DNA from: an uncultured Clostridia bacterium
GTDB taxonomy: Bacteria > Bacillota > Clostridia > Christensenellales > Aristaeellaceae
Direction of reading: 5' to 3'
DNA length: 12,785 bases
Assembly: GCA_946410395.1 (NCBI GenBank)
Contig: CAMKAE010000042.1
Coordinates: 1-12,785 of the forward strand
Part shown: in pieces, positions 7,133-12,785 of the stretch
How positions within the stretch are numbered: position 1 is the stretch's first letter
Layout: each line of letters begins with the position of its first letter
Program-made: the position numbers and the translations under genes
The notes under the pieces: generated by a model
Seen by the model: only the letters and a program-made list of their open reading frames with translations
Database searches by the model: none
What the model was told of the DNA's origin: nothing

Positions 7133-8996
7133 GCAGGAGAGCAAGGCGAAAAAGCGCCGCTTCTACGAGGGCACGGACGATGAGCTGGCGGCCCGCACGG
7201 ACATCCATTACCGCGGGAGCGCCATCGGGCGGATCCTTGCCTACATGAAGCCGCACTGGAAGACCTACGCGCTGGCCCTGGCCCTGGTCCTGGCCGTGAC
7301 GGCCCTGGATCTGCTGCGGCCCGTGCTGATCGGCTCCCAGGCCATCGACAAATACATCCTCGGACCCGAGGGGAATCAATTCGAACCAGGCGAGAACGCG
7401 GACTGGCGCTTCGCGGGCATTGTGCGCTCCACAGTGCTCTACATCCTGATCCTCATCCTGATGTTCATCTTCAACCGGACGCAGTTCTGGCTGATGCAGC
7501 GCACGGGGCAGGAGATCATCAAGGGCATCCGGGACGACCTGTTCGCCCATGTGGAAAAGCTCACCATGCGCTTCTTCGACATCACGCCGGTGGGCAAGAT
7601 CGTGACCCGCCTGACCAATGACGTGGACGCGATCAACGACGTGTTCGCCAACATCTTTGTCCAGCTGATCAAGAACGGCGTCAAGATCATCGGCCTCGCG
7701 GCGGTGATGATCATCCTGAACCCGATGCTGGCCGGACTGGCCTTCATCCTCCTGCCGCCCGTGGCCGCGCTGACCTTCCTCTTCCGCAAGCTCAGCCGGA
7801 AGGCCTTCCAGATCACCCGCACACGGGTGACGAATCTGAATACCTACCTGTCCGAGCATCTCTCGGGCATGCGCATCATCCAGATTTTTGCCCGGGAGCA
7901 GCGCAAATACAAGGAGTTCGAGACGAAAAACGGCGATCTGTACCGGGCCGGCTACCGGGAGATGATGATCAACGCCACCTTCCGGCCAGTGCTCTACCTG
8001 ATCTCGGTGGTCGCCATCGCACTGGTGACGGGCTTCGGCAGCGCATCCGTGCTGAAGCTGGACGGCCTGAACCCCATCTCGATCGGCACGCTGTACATCT
8101 TTATCGATTACATGAACTCCTTCTTCCAGCCCATCCAGGAGATGGCGGAGCAGTTCACCACCCTGCAGAGTGCGATCGCATCGGCGGAAAAGATCTTTAC
8201 GCTGATGGACACCGAGCCGCTTTTCACGGACCGGGAGGACGCGGTCCGACCGGAAGGCGGGATCCGGGGACGCATCGAATTCGATCACGTCTGGTTTGCC
8301 TATGTGGGGGAGGAATGGGTGCTCAAGGACGTGTCCTTCACCATCGAGCCCGGACAGAAGGTCGCTTTCGTCGGAGCCACAGGCGCGGGCAAGAGCTCGA
8401 TCCTGAACCTGATCGGCCGCTACTATGACGTGCAGCGCGGCGCCATCCGGGTGGACGGCGTGGACGTGCGGGACCTGGACCGTGAGACGCTGCGGCGGGC
8501 CATCGGCCAGGTGCAGCAGGACGTGTTCATCTTCACCGGCGACATCCGCTCCAACATCCGCCTGCGCAACGACGAGATCACGGACGCGCAGATCGAGGAC
8601 GCTGCCCGGGAGGTCAACGCGGCGCGCTTCATTGAGCGCCTGCCCGCGGGCTACGGCCAGCAGGTGACGGAGCGGGGCAGCACCTTCTCCGCCGGCCAGC
8701 GCCAGCTGATCTCCTTTGCCCGGACGCTGGCCTATGACCCGGCGATCCTGATCCTCGACGAGGCCACCGCCAACATCGACACAGAGACCGAGCAGTGGAT
8801 CCAGGAGGCGGTGGAGCGGCTGATGCGGGGGCGCACCACGATCATGGTGGCCCACCGCCTCTCCACGATCCAGCACGCGGACACCATCATGGTAATGCAC
8901 CACGGCCGGATCCGCGAGCAGGGGACTCATCAGCAGCTGCTCGAGCAGAACGGCATCTACAAAAAGCTCTACCAGCTTCAGCTGGCAGAGCAGTAA
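7125..8996 (+). CDS. Heterodimeric ABC exporter subunit with catalytic Walker B (BmrD/YheH-like)
   Basis: Partner half-transporter of 623 residues. It begins with a charged cytoplasmic extension (MAKQESKAKKRRFYEGTDDE), then about six membrane helices (near 46-70, 102-119, 172-197, 200-220, 288-309 and 316-335) and an ATPase domain. Helices 1 and 2 are joined by a polar loop of about 30 residues, 72-101. The ATPase has Walker A GATGAGKSS at 417-425, Q-loop Gln465, Walker B LILDE with catalytic Glu546 and switch His577. The signature is FSAGQ at 521-525, where the usual second glycine position is Ala. This altered signature faces the degenerate Walker site of the other subunit, while its intact Glu546 faces the other subunit's ISGGQ. 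The ATG at 7125 lies inside the end of the first gene; GGAGGAAGG is just upstream. An open frame continues to 7032, but those residues overlap the first gene and do not resemble the family. Confidence 0.92.
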   Translation: MAKQESKAKKRRFYEGTDDELAARTDIHYRGSAIGRILAYMKPHWKTYALALALVLAVTALDLLRPVLIGSQAIDKYILGPEGNQFEPGENADWRFAGIVRSTVLYILILILMFIFNRTQFWLMQRTGQEIIKGIRDDLFAHVEKLTMRFFDITPVGKIVTRLTNDVDAINDVFANIFVQLIKNGVKIIGLAAVMIILNPMLAGLAFILLPPVAALTFLFRKLSRKAFQITRTRVTNLNTYLSEHLSGMRIIQIFAREQRKYKEFETKNGDLYRAGYREMMINATFRPVLYLISVVAIALVTGFGSASVLKLDGLNPISIGTLYIFIDYMNSFFQPIQEMAEQFTTLQSAIASAEKIFTLMDTEPLFTDREDAVRPEGGIRGRIEFDHVWFAYVGEEWVLKDVSFTIEPGQKVAFVGATGAGKSSILNLIGRYYDVQRGAIRVDGVDVRDLDRETLRRAIGQVQQDVFIFTGDIRSNIRLRNDEITDAQIEDAAREVNAARFIERLPAGYGQQVTERGSTFSAGQRQLISFARTLAYDPAILILDEATANIDTETEQWIQEAVERLMRGRTTIMVAHRLSTIQHADTIMVMHHGRIREQGTHQQLLEQNGIYKKLYQLQLAEQ

Positions 8997-9014
8997 TCCG
9001 AAAAGGATACAGAA

Positions 9015-10556
9015 TCAGGATTCAAGCACCAGCGCGACGGTGGCGGGCTGCAATTCCAGCATCCCGCCCTTCACCGCCGCGCCTTTTCCGGTGGCGTGAA
9101 GGATCGTGCCGCGCACGGCCAGGCGGAAGGCTTCGGAGGATGGGTTGACGGCGACGGTGATGCGCTCGTTATACGCGCTGCGCCGGAAGACCAGGGGATA
9201 GCCGTCCGCCTGCAGCACCTCGAAGCGGCCTGTGTTGTCCAGGGCGGGGTGCGCCTGGCGGAGCCGGATCAGGGTCTGCACCTCGTGCCAGAGCGAGGCA
9301 GGGTCCGCCATCTGCGCGGCCACCGTGGGGCGGTCTGCGGCTGGGTCCTGCGGAATGTAGAGCTTTTCCGGCGGCGCTGCGCTGAAACCGGCGTTGGCGC
9401 TGCCGTCCCACTGCATCGGGCTGCGGGAGCCGGTGCGCTCGTATCCGCCTTCCACGGACAGCAGGTTCTCCACATAGCGCATGCCGATCTCGTCGCCGTA
9501 GTAGATGAACGGCACGCCGGGCATGGTCAGGATGAAGGCAAAAGCCAGGGCAACCTCATCCCGGGTCAGGTCACGGGAGAGCCGGGACATGTCATGGTTG
9601 CCGGACGGGAAGGCGATCAGCCCGTCCATTCCTGCGGCCTCTCTGTATTTCAGGTAGTGCTCCATGAAGGGCTTGATCTCGCCCTTGCCCCGAGTGGAGA
9701 AATAGGGTTCCTCGCAGCGGAACAGGTCATTGTAGTGCGAGGGACCGAAGTGCAGCAGGAAGTCCATGTGAAAGCCGCCGGCCAGGGACTGGGAGGGATC
9801 GCCCCACTCGGAGACCAGGGCTGCGTCGGGGTGCGTCTCATCCAGCCAGCGGCGGATGCCCTGCCACAGGGCGATGGTGCCCTTGCGCTCCGGGTCGTTC
9901 TTCACCAGGGAGCCGGCCATGTCCACCCGGAAGCCGTCGCAGCCCATGCTGAGCCAGAAGTCCATGACACGCTTCATCTCCGCCACCGTGGCCTGGGGTC
10001 CGGGGGCGTCCATCGGCTGTTGCCAGGGCTTCTCGCACTTGTAAAAGCCGTAATTCAGGGCCGGCTGGTGGCTGAAAAAGTTGACCATGCAGGCACCGGT
10101 CCGCTCCGCAATCCCCACCAGGGCATTGGCGTCGGGCAGCTTCTCCCACACGCTGTCCGACCAAACATAGCGGTCCGTGTACTTGTTCGGTGTTCCCTTG
10201 CAGCTCTCCCGGAACCAGGGATGATCCGTGGAGGTGTGACCCGGCACCAGGTCCAGGAAGACATGCATTCCCCGGGCATGCGCCTCGGCGAAAAGGCGCT
10301 TCAGGTCCTCGTTGGTGCCGTAGCGCGGCGCGGCGGTATAATAATCCGACACGTCATAGCCCGCGTCCCGGAACGGCGAGGCAAAGCAGGGGTTCAGCCA
10401 GAGGGCGTTGCAGCCCAGCTCGCGGACATAGTCCAGCTTGCGGATGATGCCCTCGAAATCGCCGATGCCGTCGGCGTTCGTGTCGCAGAAGGACTGGGGA
10501 TAGATTTCGTAGAACACGGCGTGGTCCAGCCATTCGGGATGCTTGGAGAAGGTCAT
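9015..10556 (-). CDS. GH13 family alpha-glucosidase/alpha-amylase, cytoplasmic
   Basis: Alpha-retaining glycoside hydrolase of 513 residues with no signal peptide, so it acts in the cytoplasm on imported or stored alpha-glucans. The (beta/alpha)8 barrel shows the N-terminal FYEIYPQSFCDTNADGIGD at 15-33, region I DLVPGHTS at 102-109, region II GFRVDMAG with nucleophile Asp212, region III acid/base Glu250 in SEWGDP and region IV SGNHDMSR with Asp322. SRSPMQWDGSANAGFS (377-392) is the motif common to oligo-1,6-glucosidase, alpha-glucosidase and trehalose-synthase relatives. A short beta-sandwich ends the protein. Region I has Gly where most GH13 members have Asn (NH). The ATG at 10556 is chosen because AAAGGA lies 8 bases upstream; the ATG at 10565 would have no spacing to it. 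Exact linkage preference is unclear; oligo-1,6-glucosidase, maltodextrin glucosidase or transglycosylase are all possible. Confidence 0.88.
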   Translation of the reverse strand: MTFSKHPEWLDHAVFYEIYPQSFCDTNADGIGDFEGIIRKLDYVRELGCNALWLNPCFASPFRDAGYDVSDYYTAAPRYGTNEDLKRLFAEAHARGMHVFLDLVPGHTSTDHPWFRESCKGTPNKYTDRYVWSDSVWEKLPDANALVGIAERTGACMVNFFSHQPALNYGFYKCEKPWQQPMDAPGPQATVAEMKRVMDFWLSMGCDGFRVDMAGSLVKNDPERKGTIALWQGIRRWLDETHPDAALVSEWGDPSQSLAGGFHMDFLLHFGPSHYNDLFRCEEPYFSTRGKGEIKPFMEHYLKYREAAGMDGLIAFPSGNHDMSRLSRDLTRDEVALAFAFILTMPGVPFIYYGDEIGMRYVENLLSVEGGYERTGSRSPMQWDGSANAGFSAAPPEKLYIPQDPAADRPTVAAQMADPASLWHEVQTLIRLRQAHPALDNTGRFEVLQADGYPLVFRRSAYNERITVAVNPSSEAFRLAVRGTILHATGKGAAVKGGMLELQPATVALVLES

Positions 10557-10571
10557 GCGGATCATCCTTTC

Positions 10572-10585
10572 TCAGTGATTACTGA
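10572..10585. promoter_or_regulatory. Short inverted repeat at predicted GH13 transcription start
   Basis: TCAGT-GATT-ACTGA, 5-base perfect arms around 4 bases. It overlaps the expected +1 (about 10583) of the GH13 promoter and lies just upstream of the AAAGGA ribosome site. It could be an operator or a tiny leader hairpin. Arms this short can arise by chance. Confidence 0.25.
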
Positions 10586-10589
10586 CTCT

Positions 10590-10618
10590 ATCATACATCA
10601 GAAAGGGCCGGACCGCAA
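10590..10618 (-). promoter_or_regulatory. Predicted sigma-A promoter for GH13 gene
   Basis: On the minus strand, TTGCGG (10618-10613) and TATGAT (10595-10590) are spaced by 17 bases, in the gap between the sensor kinase stop and the GH13 start. Predicted start of transcription is near 10583, with a leader of about 27 bases. This allows the GH13 gene to be expressed separately from the upstream two-component genes. Confidence 0.65.
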
Positions 10619-10627
10619 GGCCTCATC

Positions 10628-11749
10628 TCACACGGCGGGGGAGGCGCCTTCGGGCGCGGGCAGGGTCACGGTGAAGCGCGTTCCAATCTCCTCGCGGGAG
10701 AACACATCGAAATAGCCGTGATGCTTCTCCACGATCCACTTGGCGATGGACAGGCCCAGGCCGGTGCCGCCGGTGGCCCGGCTCCGGGCGGGATCCGAAC
10801 GGAAGAAGCGGTCGAAGATGTGCTCCAGGTCTTCCTGCTTGATGCCGATGCCGTTGTCCTGCACCCGGAAAAACGGACTTCCGTCCTGAACGCCGGCCTT
10901 CAGGGTGATCCGGTCCCCGTCCGCGGTGTACTTGGCCGCGTTTTCCACCAGGATCCGGGCGCACTGCTTGAGCATGGCGGGATCCGCGACGACACGAACG
11001 GGACCGGCCGTATCCAGATGCCAGTCCCTGTCGGGATGGATCATCCGGGACTCCTCCCAGACCTCGTGCAGCATGGCGGAGAGATCCATCTCCTCCTGCA
11101 CCATCTGGTTCCGCCCGCTGTCGCCGCGGGCCAGGAACAGCAGCTGCTCAATGAGCTTTTTCATGTGGGTCGATTCGCTCTGGATGGCAGTGATGCCCTC
11201 CTCCAGAACGGTAGCGTCCTCCTTGCCCCAGCGCTGCAGCATGTCTGCGTAGCCTTGGATCACGGCGATGGGCGTGCGCAGTTCGTGAGAGGCGTCGGAG
11301 ACAAAGCGGATCTGCTCCATGTAGGATTCCTGGGTGCGGGCGAGCATGCTGTTGATCGCGTCCACCAGGCCCTGCGTTTCCACGTCTACTGTGTCGATAT
11401 GCGCATCGGGGGAGAGCGGGCTGACCGTGTCAAGCGCGTTCTCCAGGTGATGGAGCTTCTCCGGGTCGAAGCGGAACCGGCTGAGCTCCTGGGCGCGCCG
11501 GGCCATCTGCTCCACCGGCTGCATGAGCTCCCTGGCATGAATCTTGCCCAGCCGGGCCAGCAGGATCAGCAAAAACAGCTCCGTGGCGCCCAGCACCCAC
11601 CAGAAGGCCGTGTTGTCCACCGTGATCCAATTTGCGCGGTACATCGCGACAAGGATCAGGTCCAGAAGCGCAAGGATCAGAAAAGACCGGCGGATCCAGG
11701 AGCCGTTCATCCGCCGGGCAATGGAAGTCACCCGTTTTTCCTCTTTCAT
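10628..11749 (-). CDS. Sensor histidine kinase with minimal extracytoplasmic loop
   Basis: Membrane sensor kinase of 373 residues. Two membrane helices (about 22-38 and 49-67) are joined by a loop of only about ten residues, so there is no extracellular ligand domain. A HAMP-like region follows (Pro78 to about 139) with an unusually long connector rich in acidic residues. The HisKA domain has the phosphorylated His155 in VSDASHELRTPI. The ATPase domain has the N box ILVENAAKYT (Asn270), G1 VQDNGIGI at 296-303, F box FDRFFRSD at 312-319 and G2 GGTGLGLSIA at 327-336. All catalytic boxes are intact. The ATG overlaps the response regulator stop as ATGA, so the two are translated together and are almost certainly partners. 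The signal is unknown; a lipid, membrane-stress or partner-protein signal is plausible given the tiny loop. Confidence 0.94.
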   Translation of the reverse strand: MKEEKRVTSIARRMNGSWIRRSFLILALLDLILVAMYRANWITVDNTAFWWVLGATELFLLILLARLGKIHARELMQPVEQMARRAQELSRFRFDPEKLHHLENALDTVSPLSPDAHIDTVDVETQGLVDAINSMLARTQESYMEQIRFVSDASHELRTPIAVIQGYADMLQRWGKEDATVLEEGITAIQSESTHMKKLIEQLLFLARGDSGRNQMVQEEMDLSAMLHEVWEESRMIHPDRDWHLDTAGPVRVVADPAMLKQCARILVENAAKYTADGDRITLKAGVQDGSPFFRVQDNGIGIKQEDLEHIFDRFFRSDPARSRATGGTGLGLSIAKWIVEKHHGYFDVFSREEIGTRFTVTLPAPEGASPAV

Positions 11750-12429
11750 CCGTCATCCCTCAGCACATAGCCGACACCCCGGACGGTCTGCAGCAGCTTC
11801 TGTCCGAAACCTTCGTCGATCTTGCCGCGCAGGTAGCGCACGTAGACGTCCACCACGTTGGTCTCGCCCACATAGCCGTAGCCCCAGACCTGGTCGAGCA
11901 GCTGATCCCGGCTCAGGACGATCGTCTTGTTTTCCAGGAAATACTGCAGGAGTGAAAACTCTCGACTGGTCAGCTCGATCTCCTTCCCGGCACGGACCAC
12001 CCTGTGCCGGCTGACGTCCAGGGAGAGATCGCCGCAGGTCAGCAGGTCGGCTGTCTTGCGCTGCGCCGTCTGCTTCCGCAGCGCGGTGCGGATGCGGGCC
12101 AGCAGTTCCTCGATGGAGAAGGGCTTGGTGATGTAGTCATCCGCGCCCATGTCCAGACCGGTCACCTTGTCCATGACGGCATCCCGGGCGGTGAGCATGA
12201 TCACCGGGCCTTCGTGACCTTCGCGGCGCAGGCGCCGCAGGACCTCCAGCCCGTTGATCCCGGGCAGCATGATGTCCAGCAGGATCAGGTCAAAGCCGCC
12301 GCTCTCCGCCCGCTCAAGCCCGGTTCTGCCGTCAAAGGCCTTCTCCACCTCGTAGCCTTCGTGCTTCAGCTCAAGCTCCACAAAGCGGGCCAGCTTTTCC
12401 TCGTCCTCCACCAGCAGGATCTTTGCCAT
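11746..12429 (-). CDS. OmpR/PhoB-family response regulator (ArlR/CovR-like)
   Basis: DNA-binding response regulator of 227 residues. The receiver domain (1-120) has the acidic pair Glu8/Asp9, phospho-acceptor Asp52 in LILLDIMLPG, Thr80 and Lys102 in ITKPFS. The C-terminal winged helix (about 130-225) has the typical LTSREFSLLQYFLENK, LLDQVWG, VDVYVRYLRGKID and TVRGVGYVLR segments. The receiver resembles ArlR and CovR regulators (RFVELELKHEGYEV, GLDMGADDYI), but that is not enough to name it. The ATG at 12429 has GGAGGG 7 bases upstream. It is followed by the sensor kinase with an ATGA overlap. I see no clear promoter directly upstream, so it may be transcribed together with the partial membrane-protein gene before it. 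Targets are unknown; the neighbouring GH13 and exporter genes are candidates only by position. Confidence 0.95.
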   Translation of the reverse strand: MAKILLVEDEEKLARFVELELKHEGYEVEKAFDGRTGLERAESGGFDLILLDIMLPGINGLEVLRRLRREGHEGPVIMLTARDAVMDKVTGLDMGADDYITKPFSIEELLARIRTALRKQTAQRKTADLLTCGDLSLDVSRHRVVRAGKEIELTSREFSLLQYFLENKTIVLSRDQLLDQVWGYGYVGETNVVDVYVRYLRGKIDEGFGQKLLQTVRGVGYVLRDDG

Positions 12430-12453
12430 GGGTCAGCCCTCCAACGCGCAGCG

Positions 12454-12486
12454 GGGGAGAGGCAGCCCGCAGGCAAGCCCCTCCCC
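12454..12486 (-). terminator. Strong hairpin upstream of response regulator, possible terminator or attenuator
   Basis: In the minus-strand transcript, GGGGAGGGGC pairs with GCCTCTCCCC (10 pairs, one G-U), and an inner GCC/GGC pair set closes within the 13-base loop. The G-U pair forms only in the minus-strand RNA; the plus strand would have an A-C mismatch. No U-run follows, so it is not a standard intrinsic terminator. It lies between the end of the membrane-protein gene and the regulator's ribosome site, where it could reduce read-through or protect RNA ends. Confidence 0.45.
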
Positions 12487-12498
12487 GGCTCCGATCGA

Positions 12499-12785
12499 TT
12501 ATTCCACAGACTTTTCCGTCTTTTCGGCGGTTTCTTCGCCGGCCTTTTTGAAGTCTTCCTTGCGCAGCTCCACCGCCCGGGCGGCCTTCTCCTGGGCGCT
12601 GGTCATGGCCTCGCTGACCTTCGGGGAAATGTCCGGGCCGCGCAGGGCGTAACGGACCCCGAAGAGCACGCCGATGAAAGCGCCGATGACGATGAAGGTC
12701 AGGCCGACCGGCAGGAAGATCAGCAGCAGCACCGCCAGCGTGATGGGCAGCGCGACGATCTCCTCGTGCTTGCGGGAGATGACAA
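12499..12785 (-). CDS. Small membrane protein, C-terminal part (possibly DUF4342-like), cut by window edge
   Basis: The frame is open from the window edge to a TAA at 12501-12499 and gives 94 residues. After a short charged stretch (SRKHEEIVALP) come about 32 hydrophobic residues (12-43), enough for one long or two short membrane helices. A hydrophilic, Lys/Glu-rich helical tail of about 45 residues follows. The charged-then-Pro-then-hydrophobic layout recalls the DUF4342 family of clostridial proteins, whose N-terminal UBA-like part would lie outside the window, but this is from memory and only suggestive. A GTG at 12732 could serve as a start, but it would fall inside the hydrophobic segment and has no clear ribosome site, so the true start is probably beyond the edge. 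The gene precedes the two-component pair on the same strand, separated by a strong hairpin. Confidence 0.6.
   Translation of the reverse strand, partial: VISRKHEEIVALPITLAVLLLIFLPVGLTFIVIGAFIGVLFGVRYALRGPDISPKVSEAMTSAQEKAARAVELRKEDFKKAGEETAEKTEKSVE

Noticed and set aside
5246..8930. Very long minus-strand open frames opposite both exporter genes, one continuous with murB
   Set aside because: The composition is rich in His, Gln, Arg and Asp, as expected from reverse-reading of GC-rich coding DNA. The only real protein in them is murB at the end.
9012..9023. Palindrome GAATC-AG-GATTC at the convergent gene ends
   Set aside because: A 2-base centre cannot form a hairpin loop and there is no U-run, so it is not a terminator. 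It mostly overlaps the end of the GH13 coding sequence.
10600..10627. GGCC...GGCC stem followed by CTTTCT after the sensor kinase stop, as a terminator
   Set aside because: Only 4 base pairs and a broken U-run; the same bases are better explained as the GH13 promoter spacer.
9096..11770. Plus-strand open frames of about 540 and 350 residues opposite the GH13 and sensor kinase genes
   Set aside because: Shadows of genes with intact family motifs; no domain recognised.
12499..12732. Complete 77-residue gene starting at the GTG at 12732
   Set aside because: The start would fall inside the hydrophobic segment with no ribosome site, while the frame stays open to the window edge with plausible coding sequence.

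Overview
The window reads as an ordinary, densely packed stretch of chromosome from a GC-rich, Gram-positive-type bacterium. Most likely it is an uncultured gut or rumen clostridial lineage (Firmicutes). That placement is inference. It rests on the gene families present: a type II MurB with a TTG start, a PepV-type M20 dipeptidase, a BmrC/BmrD-like ABC exporter pair and an ArlR/CovR-like response regulator. Strong AGGAGG-type ribosome binding sites and the high GC content seen by eye also fit. There are no rRNA or tRNA genes, no CRISPR array, no transposase, and no obvious repeats or signs of recent transfer.

Left block (positions 1-5221, minus strand). Read in the direction of transcription, this looks like one operon: murB, a 96-residue conserved hypothetical gene, a PepV-like dipeptidase, malQ (4-alpha-glucanotransferase) and the start of glgP (glycogen/maltodextrin phosphorylase, cut by the window edge). 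The gaps are 1, 33 and 26 bases and then a 4-base ATGA overlap. MalQ and GlgP form the standard pair for breaking down maltodextrin or glycogen to glucose-1-phosphate and glucose. MurB makes the muramic acid precursor of peptidoglycan.

Middle (5222-8996). A 138-base divergent intergenic region carries two good sigma-A-type promoters back to back with a short palindrome between them. Rightward it drives two overlapping genes for a heterodimeric ABC exporter. One subunit has Asp in place of the catalytic Glu. The other has an altered signature motif (SAGQ). This is the usual pattern of one degenerate and one functional ATPase site.

Right block (9015-12785, minus strand). Read in the direction of transcription: a partial small membrane protein (perhaps DUF4342-like), a strong hairpin, a response regulator overlapping its sensor kinase by ATGA, and then a cytoplasmic GH13 alpha-glucosidase-type enzyme with its own promoter. 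The GH13 enzyme could feed on the same alpha-glucans as MalQ and GlgP. The exporter and GH13 genes converge with only 18 bases between their stop codons.

I found no convincing new multi-gene system. The points most worth checking are the divergent regulatory region, the uncharacterised 96-residue protein, the unusual GH13 region I, and the sensor kinase with almost no extracellular domain. Long open frames opposite nearly every gene are coding shadows of a GC-rich genome and are not annotated.
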